From positions 1-56,261 of the forward strand of contig JAEZPG010000008.1 of NCBI GenBank assembly GCA_023413555.1: 56,261 nucleotides of DNA. Reading direction: 5' to 3'. The position numbers and the translations under genes were made by a program. This DNA comes from Bacillota bacterium. GTDB lineage: Bacteria; Bacillota; Clostridia; Lachnospirales; Lachnospiraceae. The notes below the pieces were generated by a model that saw only the letters and a list, made by a program, of their open reading frames with translations, made no database searches and was not told the origin of the DNA. Positions 8,172 through 16,608 of this stretch are shown here, one piece after another (position 1 is the first letter of the stretch; every line of letters begins with the position of its first letter).

Positions 8172-8606
8172 GTGAAACACTTGCTAATTCATGTGGTATT
8201 TCTGCATTATGAGGCATTTCAGTTTTTACTACTGTTAGTATTTCAAGGAAAGAACCTATTTCGTTTCCTGAATTTTAAGCATAAAGATCAGGCAGTTTCT
8301 AAGAATACATATTATCGCTTTCTCAATGAAACTTCCTACAACTGGAGTAAAGAAGAAACCAACCGTAGAATTTATCACTCTCTTAACGAGCTTCAACGTT
8401 CAGTATTTGAATATATTGAGGGATTCTACATCTCCAATAGAGCACATGGAACACTTGGAATGATGACACCAAACAAAAAAAGAACTATACTGGGAGTTGG
8501 CCTAGACAACCGTTCTCAGATTTATTTCTTTATAATTTGTGTCCACCTGCTTAACTATAGTGCAAACCCAGCTGGTAACATCAAGTCATCACCACAATTT
8601 TGGTAA
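8172..8606 (+). pseudogene. Chimeric ORF of two transposase fragments
   Basis: The ORF joins two unrelated pieces. Residues 14-60 (FQFLLLLVFQGKNLFRFLNF, then HKDQAVSKNTYYRFLNETSY) match the N-terminal part of IS4-like/IS1182-like transposases. From about residue 60 on (NELQRSVFEYIEGFYISNRA, HGTLGMMTPNKKR) it is the C-terminal end of an IS3-family OrfB. The sequence TTTGTGTCCACCTGCTTAAC near 8537-8556 looks like the right end of that IS3 element. Neither piece carries a full catalytic domain, so it is a fused remnant even though the frame is open. Confidence 0.75.
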
Positions 8607-8627
8607 TCTTGGCATTCCCGCCTGGGT
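8563..8627. repeat. Dispersed repeat R1, copy 2
   Basis: This second copy of the 3471-3538 repeat starts right at the presumed end of the IS3 remnant. The outer stem here is shorter (ACCCAG with CTGGGT), while the inner elements ATCAAGTCATCACCA and TGGTAATCTTG are unchanged. The three-way-junction sequence that follows copy 1 is absent here. Confidence 0.7.
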
Positions 8628-8826
8628 ATACTTTCAACCCTGACATAAAACTGACTGTAGCAGGAACTTCTTATAAAATATCCCGGGTAGTATTTAGATT
8701 ACTCCAAAATCAATGCGTCGCTGCAGTTTTGGACTTTCTTGATGAAATACATTTTTTCATTCAATTTTCACAATCTCAACATATTTTGAGTTTATACTAA
8801 AAAAAAACTATAGCAAAGGAGATACA

Positions 8827-9471
8827 ATGATTAAGAACAGAACACTCGCAATGGTATTATGCCTGTTATTTTGCATTGGAACTATAATGACAAGTTGTGG
8901 TTCTACCAATGAATCCAATAATGCGGAACCTACAACAAATACTGATGTTGCATCACAGAGGGGTATGATTGAGAGTATTGATACTACTTCCAACCAAGTC
9001 ACGATTCGTGTAATGGGTGGATTCTTCAATGGTTCTCCAGACTTTAATCCAGGCGAAAACTCCGAATGGCCTAAAAATGGAGAAAGACCCGAAATGCCTG
9101 ATGGAGCGAAAAAACCTGACGGAGCCGAAAAACCTAATAGAGATGAAATGCCTAATAAAGATGAAATGCCTAATAGAGATGAGATGCCTGATGGAGCTAA
9201 GTTTCCTGATGGAGCTAAGATTCCTGAGGGCGTTCCGGGTGGTGTAACCAGTCAAACTTACAGTATTTCTGATGAAACCGTGATAACAGATAAGGATGGA
9301 AAATCCATCACTTTAGCTGATTTAAGCGAAAATGCTTTTGCCACATTCACTGAAAAAGATGGAGTAATATTAACTCTTTCTATCTCACAGTTTGATGGTA
9401 AGTCAGAAAGAATGACTCCTCCTGATGATAGTTCATCTAAATCTTCAGGGAATTCTGCAGACAACCAGTAG
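8827..9471 (+). CDS. Secreted lipoprotein with hexapeptide repeats
   Basis: The protein has 214 residues. The signal sequence (MIKNRTLAMVLCLLFCIGTI) ends in a lipobox, MTSC, so C24 would be lipidated and the protein held on the outer membrane face. A Ser/Asn/Thr linker and a short conserved-looking segment (GMIESIDTTSNQVTIRVMGG) precede seven six-residue repeats of the type PDGAKK/PNRDEM (about 91-132). A second globular part follows (SQTYSISDETVITDKDG, ADLSENAFATF), reminiscent of DUF5666-like beta domains that bind nothing known. AAGGAG lies six bases before the ATG. Function unknown. A strong terminator follows. Confidence 0.85.
   Translation: MIKNRTLAMVLCLLFCIGTIMTSCGSTNESNNAEPTTNTDVASQRGMIESIDTTSNQVTIRVMGGFFNGSPDFNPGENSEWPKNGERPEMPDGAKKPDGAEKPNRDEMPNKDEMPNRDEMPDGAKFPDGAKIPEGVPGGVTSQTYSISDETVITDKDGKSITLADLSENAFATFTEKDGVILTLSISQFDGKSERMTPPDDSSSKSSGNSADNQ
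9097..9222 (+). repeat. Seven 18-bp tandem repeats inside the lipoprotein gene
   Basis: Units encode PDGAKK, PDGAEK, PNRDEM, PNKDEM, PNRDEM, PDGAKF and PDGAKI. Adjacent units are close to identical at DNA level (for example CCTAATAGAGATGAAATG), a sign of tandem duplication. Confidence 0.85.
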
Positions 9472-9532
9472 CATATTTATATGAGATTCAAATTTGTTAA
9501 CGTGGGGCTATAAAATAAGTAACTAAAAACAG

Positions 9533-9583
9533 AGGAATGTCGCTTTAGCGATTTGAAAAATCGCTAAACGGCACTTCCTTTTT
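9533..9583 (+). terminator. Terminator after the lipoprotein gene
   Basis: A long hairpin pairs AGGAATGTCGCTTTAGCGATT with AATCGCTAAACGGCACTTCC (a few mismatches) around the loop TGAAA. It ends in five T on the plus strand. The upstream A-run could make it work on the minus strand too. Confidence 0.85.
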
Positions 9584-9749
9584 GCCTTAATAGGACATTT
9601 CTAACATGATTTTTAAGTAAATTCTTTTCATCTTTTGAAAATAGGTAAACTAAATAGACCTTTTTCAAGGCACTCGAATTTTTTTGACTTTTAAAATTTA
9701 GGTACTTTTTATTTAAAACAAGAGAGTGCCTGTTTTTCGTTCTGTATCT

Positions 9750-9925
9750 TATCTTCAATAGGGTAGAGAAGTCTTTCACGCTCTTTAAGTCATTATCTTT
9801 GATAATCTGTCGTAATTGTTCTTTTGCAATAGCCATAATAATAGGCTCCTTCCTGATAAGATTTTATATCTGATTCTTATCAAAAGGGAACCATTTATTA
9901 CCATAGATACAAAATTAATTACAGA
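9750..9925 (-). mobile_element. Fragment of an IS256-family element (right end)
   Basis: The segment matches 1390-1565 at nearly 90 percent by eye: the first ~30 transposase codons (MAIAKEQLRQIIKDNDLKSV), the leader, and the inner part of the terminal repeat. Homology stops at about 9750, where the frame runs into unrelated sequence. The outermost bases of the terminal repeat are also altered (AGATTC instead of AGACCC). It therefore cannot move by itself. It abuts the broken IS30 transposase. Confidence 0.85.
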
Positions 9926-10525
9926 TTCTAATAAGAAGGCACTTTCCACCTTTGCTTCCGATTAAGGAAGCCATCTGTACCACTGCTGTATCTGGATCTT
10001 TCTCCATGAATTTCTCAAATTCATCGTAGGTTCGTCCAATATGACAGCCTTTATCCACCTTAAATTCTGTTTTCATATAACGTTCCCGGAATCTTACCTT
10101 CCTTGGCAGATCAATGTTTCTGACATCAAACACGCAGGCATCAATGTAATTATACATCGTCTTTTCACTACACATCAGATCATCCTTATGGTTGATATAC
10201 ACCTGATGAAGAGACTGTCCTTGCTGCACTATCGGAGATAGGATCTGATTAAGGCGAATGATTTCTTTCTCTGCATCATAAAAAGTCTTCACGAAAGAAC
10301 ACTTTCCTAACTCAATGCAGCCATTGCATATGTAAGGAGCCCGAAATCTGGCTAGGCAGATTTCTTCCGTATAATCAGGGCAACTTCACAACTATACTTG
10401 CGAACTTCTCTGGATATGGTGCTAGGATCTTTTCCTAGTCTGCGGCTAATTTCTTTAAAGGAAAAACCATCCTTTAGATAACCTTGAAGATGAAGTCTTT
10501 CTTCATAACTAAAAAACTTTGACAT
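9926..10525 (-). pseudogene. IS30-family transposase, frameshifted and truncated
   Basis: The N-terminal part (ATG at 10525, GGAGG upstream) has the IS30 helix-turn-helix: FSYEERLHLQGYLKDGFSFK, EISRRLGKDPSTISREVRK. It goes out of frame near 10355. Another frame continues with RAPYICNGCIELGKCS and runs to about 9926 (LMCSEKTMYNYIDACVFDVR; VVQMASLIGSKGGKCLLI), which is the start of the DDE domain. The rest of the catalytic domain is replaced by the IS256 fragment and is not found on its far side. It is not functional. Confidence 0.88.
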
Positions 10526-10672
10526 AATTTCCTCCAATCTGCCGTCAACAGCTTCAGAATAAAGGAAAACATGAAAAAGTGCAAACAAAAGGACTGGCAT
10601 ATATACCGGAATTAGAAGCATTTCACATTTTTTTCACATATTAGACATTTGTCTTTTCCTCTTCAACTAAAA

Positions 10673-10791
10673 TAGCCCATGTCCCTCCTCCCCGGAGTCC
10701 ACATGGGCCAACTCTCATCCTATTCACTTCACATGCCTTTTCCCACTTTTCCTCAGTAAAATGACATGGCAGATGAATAGGATTTTAATCA
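10673..10791. repeat. Dispersed repeat R2, copy C (partial or diverged)
   Basis: It has the same plan as copies A and B: a GCCCATGT/ACATGGGC hairpin, about 60 pyrimidine-rich bases, then CATGGCAGATGAATAGGATTTTAATCA. The last part matches the right end of copy A (GTGGCAAACGAATAGGATTTTTATCA). The left portion of the long repeat is missing or too diverged. Confidence 0.55.
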
Positions 10792-10855
10792 CGATCTTTG
10801 TCTCTAAGTGTCTTACATGTTCGCTTTCTATTGGTAATATAATCTATGAACAATT

Positions 10856-11368
10856 TTACAACATAGCCAAAGCTTCTTCAAACGTAACACACTCTGCATA
10901 TCTATTATTCCATATTTTTTGATTATAGTATTGGTATGTTTTCTCACTTGTCATAAACTCATTATCGCAAGTAGTATTACAATAGGCTGGAACTATCATT
11001 TTAAATCCGTGTTCAAAACCACATTTAACGGTAGCATCAATACAATAATCAGTTTGCAATCCAACAATCATAACTTGATGTTCCTTCTTATGTAATAAAT
11101 ATTCCAACAATCCTGTATTTCTAAAAGCGCTATTAAAGTTTTTGTCAAATATTTTTTCTCCATCACGTGGTGCAAATTGGCTAAATATCTCAAAACCATT
11201 CGCACCTGCAGTCAATACTGATCCGTCATCGTGACGTATGTATATTATCTCGATATTTTTTTCTCTTGCAGAAGATATTAGATTTTTAACATTTTGAACG
11301 AAGTTATCAAATGCATACAAATCCTCTGTCATATTCATGTCTTGCGTATCTACTACTAATAAAACCAT
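10856..11368 (-). CDS. Isochorismatase-family cysteine hydrolase
   Basis: The protein has 170 residues, the usual single-domain length. The likely catalytic triad is D7 (LLVVDTQD), a lysine in KIFDKNFNSAF, and the cysteine of LQTDYCIDATVK. Family members hydrolyse isochorismate, nicotinamide or N-carbamoyl compounds; the substrate here cannot be read from sequence. It is probably cytoplasmic. The ATG at 11368 has GGAGGAG at a good distance; an upstream in-frame start would bury that site. It has no co-directional partner nearby, so context gives no hint of its pathway. Confidence 0.9.
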   Translation of the reverse strand: MVLLVVDTQDMNMTEDLYAFDNFVQNVKNLISSAREKNIEIIYIRHDDGSVLTAGANGFEIFSQFAPRDGEKIFDKNFNSAFRNTGLLEYLLHKKEHQVMIVGLQTDYCIDATVKCGFEHGFKMIVPAYCNTTCDNEFMTSEKTYQYYNQKIWNNRYAECVTFEEALAML

Positions 11369-11875
11369 TTTTCTCCTCCTATTGCCTAAAAAATGCAACC
11401 TCCCATTGTCGTGCTCCTTTCATAGAAGGAATCCTCAGTACGACATAAAGTTAGTATATCATACCGAGGGTTTTTTTACCAATTGTTTTTCTGCGAAAGG
11501 AACATTCCATTTCATGCCGCTTTCGCCTCTGAATTATCATTGTATCCTTCATCTACGTTGATCTGTTACTCAAAAGTAATTCTTTTACCATCTAACTCAT
11601 ACGTCTTATTTACTTCGATTTCTCTAATCATGGAATCATTGCAATTCACTATAAAAGATAATTTCCAAGATCCAACTGGATTATCGTACAAGAATTCTGT
11701 CTCAGAAGCATGTAATGGAGAAAGACCATCCAACGTTACCGTCATAATCAACCAGCTCTGGGCGGTTATTGCCGGACCTTGTAAAAGTCTGATTTTTTGG
11801 TAGCTCCACTTTCAAAAGAACATATAGCATTCCTGTAACATCCTACACAATATATTGCTCATAATATGAATTCAC
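11369..11875. other. 507-bp stretch without an intact gene
   Basis: It holds the upstream region of the isochorismatase gene and the DUF5643-like remnant at 11566-11751. The remaining sequence shows no repeat or hairpin that I can support. Confidence 0.5.
11566..11751 (-). pseudogene. Fragment resembling a DUF4179/DUF5643 anti-sigma-type ectodomain
   Basis: The 61-residue open frame contains DNPVGSWKLSFIVNCNDSM and VNKTYELDGKRITFE. This is the style of the DUF5643 domain found after DUF4179 in Firmicute membrane proteins, where GxWxFxF and Y-x-LDGK-x-I/L recur. It lacks a ribosome binding site, a membrane helix and both flanks of the domain. I treat it as a remnant; the family assignment is from memory of motifs and moderate at best. 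Confidence 0.45.
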
Positions 11876-12028
11876 TCAATCTTTTTTTGGCTCCATATAT
11901 ACCGATGCTTTGCAGTTCGGGCATTTAAATACTTTACCTAAGCCCGCATTCATAGAAAATATCAACTGGGTTGCCTTTGGTTTAAATGAAAATTGGCATT
12001 TTGGACATTCAAAATGGCATTTTCTCAT
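11876..12028 (-). CDS. Small zinc-ribbon protein
   Basis: This is a 50-residue protein from the ATG at 12028: MRKCHFECPKCQFSFKPKA, then KVFKCPNCKASVYMEPKKD. Two CPxC knuckles 29 residues apart should bind one zinc ion. The middle (TQLIFSMNAGLGK) is uncharged. There is no clear ribosome binding site, and the reading frame begins inside the broken DUF6434 gene upstream. It may be a real small protein that lost its own leader, or it may be translated by coupling to that remnant. The function is unknown. Confidence 0.55.
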   Translation of the reverse strand: MRKCHFECPKCQFSFKPKATQLIFSMNAGLGKVFKCPNCKASVYMEPKKD

Positions 12029-12361
12029 TATGTAAGTATAACGAATCACGGATATATGTATTGTACTCAAACTGTTTACCTATGGTTGCCTTTTTACTCT
12101 TTTTTTCATCTAGAATCTGATAATATACTGCAATTGAATCTTTATAAGTTCTCCCTGCATTACTTTTAAGCCAATTCTGAAAAGCCACCTTGAAAGTAAA
12201 ACTTTTTCCTATGAATGCTTTGAAGAAGGCCCTATGAACCTCTGAACAAACAAAATCAGACACAATTATTGGCTCTACAGAATTCAACGAGTTCCTTTTT
12301 AATCGTAAAAGTTAAGAAAAATATTGCTAGCAACTTTATTATTTAATTCTGGTCTTTCCAT
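12009..12361 (-). pseudogene. SAP/DUF6434-type protein, broken
   Basis: Pieces in different frames make up a recognisable SAP-like plus DUF6434 protein. The start (ATG at 12361) gives MERPELNNKVASNIFLNFYD and then a stop. A frameshifted KKELVEFCRANN is the SAP-like helix. From about 12245 on, FTFKVAFQNWLKSNAGRTYK, DSIAVYYQILDEKK and KQFEYNTYIRD are the DUF6434 core. After TYIRD the family sequence is lost and the frame runs into the zinc-ribbon gene. It thus has at least two interruptions and a missing C-terminus. Confidence 0.7.
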
Positions 12362-12499
12362 CACAGTATATCTCACTTTCATTTTTTATTAATAAACTAA
12401 AAAAGCATACCATTATAATGTTATAATTGTGTATAACACGCTTTATATGACAACAGAATGTCCAGTAGAGATAAACATTGTCAAGATAATAATCTATAC

Positions 12500-13984
12500 T
12501 CAATTTGGCTCATATACAATAATGCCATCTTTAATTACAAATTCAATCTGACGTATATTTGATATGTCCTCCAGCGGATTATCTTTTAATATGACAAAAT
12601 CAGCTTTTTTGCCACACTCAATACTTCCAAGTTCATCTTCCTCTCCCAAAAGTTCGGCGGCGTTTATCGTAGCCGTTCGAATGGCTTCATATTCGTCCAT
12701 CCCATGTTTGACAAATAGCTCAATCTCTTTATTAAGAAAGCCATGAGGTACATACCCGGCGCCTCCCATGCCTGCGTCTACTCCTGCAACAATTTTTACA
12801 CCGTATTTTATAGCGCTTTCAAAATTTAAAGGAAAATACTGCTGTTTATAATTGGTCATTTCTTTATAGAATTTTGTCCAAATTGGATCGGCTTCAGATT
12901 TTATAGCTTCCCTCATTTTTTCTAAAGCCTTTTTGCCGATCGAATGATAAGGTTCTGGGATAGCTTCCTTCATTTCTTCTCTGCGGAACAGTTCCGGATT
13001 ATCTATCAAGTCCACCCAATGATAAAAACAGTATCCCGTAGGAACCCAGTAAATTCCCTTTTCTTTCATAATCATGAATGTTTCCTCATCTAATAATCCA
13101 AGTGGTGTATGCTCGATGCTATCAACTCCAGCTTCGACCGCCTGTTTAATACCTTCCGGTAGACAGATTGAATGAACAGATACTTTCAATCCTTCGTCAT
13201 GAGCACATCTTACAATGACCTGTAGATCCTCTGGTTTCATACTTGCATCAAGCAAGCGTAAATCAACTTTTCTTTTTATGTAGAAATCTCGACCCTCGGG
13301 ACTATTTTCTAATATAGAAATACTTGCACCTGGAGTGATTGTTTTAATAAAGTCTACCCCATCCTTTTTTAATTTTTTAATGATCTCTGGTACTTCCTGT
13401 GGGCTTTCTATATCAATCGATAATCCATGAGCTCCAAATATAACACTCAAAATTGGCAGCAAAAATGAAGGAGCAGGAATAAAGCGCTTCAAACTGAAAT
13501 AACCATAAGGTACCGTCAAAGCCGGTCCACTTGCAAATATACGAGGGCCATTATATAATCCTTTATTCACTTGATCCCTGAACTTTAATATACTGTAACC
13601 AAAAGATCCTGGCATATTTCTTATTGTTGTAACGCCAGATTTTAAAGTAAGGTACGAATGCCTTAGATATTTCTTTTTCATGGATTCTGTGCTAATCCTA
13701 CCATAATCATCCACCCCTGGATGAGCTAGATGTACATGAGCATCAATTAATCCAGGAATAATATACCTTCCTTTTAGCTCTTTGACCATTACGTTTTCTG
13801 GGATAGTCACAGTCGATGATGAAGCTATCTCACTTATCTTTCCCTCTCGGCAAATAATGGTACTATTCTCATGAACCTCTTTTGTCACCACATCCACTAT
13901 ATTCGCTCCGTATATTACCAATACTGGGAATTCCTTATTGGTTCCAAAACTTGTCTTCTCACGTTTACTCTTTATTCTTTCCAT
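12500..13984 (-). CDS. Amidohydrolase-family metal-dependent hydrolase
   Basis: This is a 494-residue TIM-barrel hydrolase of the imidazolonepropionase/prolidase-like group. The metal site is visible: H83 and H85 in GLIDAHVHLAHPG, a probable carboxylated lysine in DFIKTITPGAS, histidines in KVSVHSICL and SIEHTPLG, and the aspartate of VAGVDAGMGG. The C-terminal beta segment GKKADFVILKDNPLEDI is standard. There is no signal peptide. Substrates of this group are small amides, dipeptides or toxins such as cyanuric derivatives; none can be chosen here. The ATG at 13984 has AAGGAGG seven bases upstream; a GTG two codons earlier is less likely. It appears monocistronic. Confidence 0.9.
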   Translation of the reverse strand: MERIKSKREKTSFGTNKEFPVLVIYGANIVDVVTKEVHENSTIICREGKISEIASSSTVTIPENVMVKELKGRYIIPGLIDAHVHLAHPGVDDYGRISTESMKKKYLRHSYLTLKSGVTTIRNMPGSFGYSILKFRDQVNKGLYNGPRIFASGPALTVPYGYFSLKRFIPAPSFLLPILSVIFGAHGLSIDIESPQEVPEIIKKLKKDGVDFIKTITPGASISILENSPEGRDFYIKRKVDLRLLDASMKPEDLQVIVRCAHDEGLKVSVHSICLPEGIKQAVEAGVDSIEHTPLGLLDEETFMIMKEKGIYWVPTGYCFYHWVDLIDNPELFRREEMKEAIPEPYHSIGKKALEKMREAIKSEADPIWTKFYKEMTNYKQQYFPLNFESAIKYGVKIVAGVDAGMGGAGYVPHGFLNKEIELFVKHGMDEYEAIRTATINAAELLGEEDELGSIECGKKADFVILKDNPLEDISNIRQIEFVIKDGIIVYEPN

Positions 13985-14214
13985 ATTCACCCTCCTTATG
14001 ATACAATTCTTTCCTACAAGAAGTCTTTGAAATATCCAGTTATTTACTATTGTATATTATATGATATATTTTGAATACAATTATTATATAGAAAAGCACA
14101 CCCATTTTTCATACAAAATGAGTGCTTCCTCTATTATATCTGACATTTGCATCCCTTTTTTTGATACTACTTACAAAATTGTATCATATCATCATCTTTC
14201 TGCATTCCAAAAAA

Positions 14215-14234
14215 CCCCTCCTATGCAGGAGGGG
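14215..14234 (-). terminator. Terminator after the LRR/FN3-like surface protein
   Basis: A perfect 8-bp GC-rich stem (CCCCTCCT/AGGAGGGG, loop ATGC) is followed on the minus strand by TTTTTT. The same stem and trailing sequence occur at 16571-16590. Confidence 0.9.
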
Positions 14235-14269
14235 CATCTATCATTATATTGGAACGAAACGTGAATATC

Positions 14270-16423
14270 TTATTTTGTTTTTACATACTTAATTCCAGAC
14301 CATCCGGAATAATACTTGGTTCCTTTTACCATCTTGTAAGTACGGATTCTTACGTAGTAATTTTGCTTCGATTTGAGACTCTGAATGGTCTTTTTCGTTG
14401 TCTTGTTCGAAGAAATATTTATCGTCTTCCTATTCTTAGAGAACTTGCTATTTGTTGCGTACTGAACCTGATATCCGGTTGATTTGTTGTTCTTACTCCA
14501 TTTTACTGTCATCTTTTTTGATGACGGGCTATTTACACTAATGCTAGAAACCTGGTTCAACCGACATATACTTTTTCCTGTGTAGTTGCTAGATGTGTTT
14601 CCATTATAAGCTACAACAGCATAAGTATAGATGGTTCCATTCACAGTGTTCTTGTCGGTATAAAATATCGTCGAATTTCCTTTTATTGTTTTTATTTTTT
14701 TGTAGGATCCACTTCCAGTCTTTCTATACACATAGTATCCTGTTGCTCCTGGAATCTTTGACCAGGCTATTTTTATTCCACTAGATACATTGCTTAATGT
14801 TGGTGTAACACTCTTTAGATACCGGATTTTTAGCCCTTTTTCATTATATTTGCTGCAAATATAGGATCTAGTTTGATTGTAACAAGCTACTGTATAAGAA
14901 TAACTTGTTCCAGAAATTGATGTTTTATCATGGAAACTATTTGAATTAGAATATCCAATTGGGGTCCAATTGCCACCCGCTTTTTTTCGATATATCCGAT
15001 ACTTTTCCGCTTCCGGTACTTTTCCCCATGTAAGCATTACACCAGATGTGGTATTAACTATCGTATTTAACTTAGGTGTTTTTAACACTTCTGTGCCATT
15101 AGAGCAATTGGTAAAATAATACCATTTACCATGGTAAGGTAATAGCCCTGTGTAATTTGCAATATTATCGTTTTTATAATATAGAATCTGTCCGAATTCA
15201 TCTTTATACAGCCCGGTATATGCCGTATGTGAAACAGATGTTATATTAGATTTAGTGCCCCCGTTTATCGCAAGGTGATTGACTGCTTCAATGTAAACCA
15301 TACGCGTTCTACCACTCTCTATGTCGGCTATCCCAGAATTAGTAGATACAAATCGACCAAATCCTGAGGTTGAATCACCTGTCCAAATAACATATTTTTC
15401 TGCACCTTCAACTTTATTCCATTCCAGTTTTACACCACCTGGAACATTGGTTATTTTTGTAATCACAGGAGCAGCCAGAGTTATTTTCTTTTCTTCTTTT
15501 CTTTGTGTACCACAGTGCTGACATTTGTATGTTGTTATTCCCACTGCTTTATAGCTAGCTGGAATATCTGATATTACTTCCCATTTGTGGCCGGTCGCTT
15601 TGATTGGCGTATTACCAGATAATATAACCTTACATACCAAACAACTTGTACCACCTTCATGTCCGGTTTGTGTACAGGTTGGAGCCTTGTATGCATCCTC
15701 TACTACAGTATGTTCCGTAACAACATCCCCATTGGAATCTATAGTACAATATTCCTGCCATTTTAGTTGTCCATGATATTCACTATTATAAAAGTCTATG
15801 GTAGACTGCCACTCAGCTGCATCTTTCTTGAGATAATAAATGGTAACATCAGATGTCCCAGAGAATGGTATATTATAAAAATCTAATTTATTACGTGTAA
15901 TGACAGTTTTTAAATTCTTATTTCCACTAAAACAACTATTAATACTCTTTAGAGAAGCTGGTAAATCTATCTTGGTCAAATTATTACCGTAAAATGCGCT
16001 GGGATGAATATACTTTAGACCTTCATTCAATTGAACTTCTGACAATGTAGAACTGCTAAATGCTCCAATTTCTATTTCTGTAATTGTTGTTGGCAATTCT
16101 ATGCTTGTAATTATGGTATTCTTAAATATGTATGCACCAATCGTAGTGATACCTTCACCAATGATAATTTCAGAATATGTTCCATTCTGAAATGGAGATG
16201 TACTATAATCGTAATTGTACATTGGACCAGATCCAGCAAGAACCAATCGTTTATCAGCATAAAGTACCCACTTAACACCTTTTCCACAAGTTCCACTATC
16301 TAAAATAAGTCCTTCTATGTTTTGAGTTGAATTTGCATAAGCTTCTATTCCCATAGCAGGAATTATCATTAATATCATTACCAGACTTAGTACGATGCTT
16401 AATATTCGCCTCTTCCTATTCAT
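14270..16423 (-). CDS. Secreted LRR (BspA-type) and fibronectin-III-like surface protein
   Basis: The protein has 717 residues. The signal peptide covers residues 1-31 (RRILSIVLSLVMILMIIPAM, cut near EAYA). Residues ~80-200 are BspA-type leucine-rich repeats (ITTIGAYIFKNTIITSIELP, GLKYIHPSAFYGNNLTKIDL). Residues ~250-315 hold the cysteine-pair motif common in Clostridial surface proteins (CTQTGHEGG...CLVCK, TYKCQHCGTQ). Four FN3-like modules follow, each with a GVKLEWNKVEGAEKYVIW-type strand pair. The last one ends in YYVRIRTYK and GWSGIKYVKTK. There is no LPxTG or S-layer anchor, so it is secreted or held by its repeats. It likely acts in adhesion or matrix binding. The spacing to neighbours suggests its own transcript. 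Confidence 0.85.
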   Translation of the reverse strand: MNRKRRILSIVLSLVMILMIIPAMGIEAYANSTQNIEGLILDSGTCGKGVKWVLYADKRLVLAGSGPMYNYDYSTSPFQNGTYSEIIIGEGITTIGAYIFKNTIITSIELPTTITEIEIGAFSSSTLSEVQLNEGLKYIHPSAFYGNNLTKIDLPASLKSINSCFSGNKNLKTVITRNKLDFYNIPFSGTSDVTIYYLKKDAAEWQSTIDFYNSEYHGQLKWQEYCTIDSNGDVVTEHTVVEDAYKAPTCTQTGHEGGTSCLVCKVILSGNTPIKATGHKWEVISDIPASYKAVGITTYKCQHCGTQRKEEKKITLAAPVITKITNVPGGVKLEWNKVEGAEKYVIWTGDSTSGFGRFVSTNSGIADIESGRTRMVYIEAVNHLAINGGTKSNITSVSHTAYTGLYKDEFGQILYYKNDNIANYTGLLPYHGKWYYFTNCSNGTEVLKTPKLNTIVNTTSGVMLTWGKVPEAEKYRIYRKKAGGNWTPIGYSNSNSFHDKTSISGTSYSYTVACYNQTRSYICSKYNEKGLKIRYLKSVTPTLSNVSSGIKIAWSKIPGATGYYVYRKTGSGSYKKIKTIKGNSTIFYTDKNTVNGTIYTYAVVAYNGNTSSNYTGKSICRLNQVSSISVNSPSSKKMTVKWSKNNKSTGYQVQYATNSKFSKNRKTINISSNKTTKKTIQSLKSKQNYYVRIRTYKMVKGTKYYSGWSGIKYVKTK

Positions 16424-16570
16424 TACATGCTTCTCCTTATCATAAGTATTCTATAATTTGAGTAGTCTACGTTACCATTGTAATAATCTATTATTTGACA
16501 CAAACTCCCCTACTCTCTATATATACTACAATATTATACCATTTTTTCATCTTTTTGCATACCAAAAACA

Positions 16571-16590
16571 CCCCTCCTATTTAGGAGGGG
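16571..16590 (-). terminator. Terminator after the chemoreceptor gene
   Basis: A perfect 8-bp stem (CCCCTCCT/AGGAGGGG, loop ATTT) is followed on the minus strand by GTGTTTTTGG. It lies 19 bases past the stop of the chemoreceptor and is nearly the same as the terminator at 14215-14234, including about 25 trailing bases. Confidence 0.88.
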
Positions 16591-16608
16591 CCTCTTCCTC
16601 AACTACTG

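Noticed and set aside
8600..8800. Plus-strand frame of 66 codons after repeat R1 copy 2
   Set aside because: The start lies within the repeat, and the sequence shows no domain or ribosome binding site.
8953..9255. Antisense frame with arginine-rich repeats in the lipoprotein gene
   Set aside because: It is only the complement of the 18-bp repeats; the plus-strand product has a signal peptide, lipobox and terminator.
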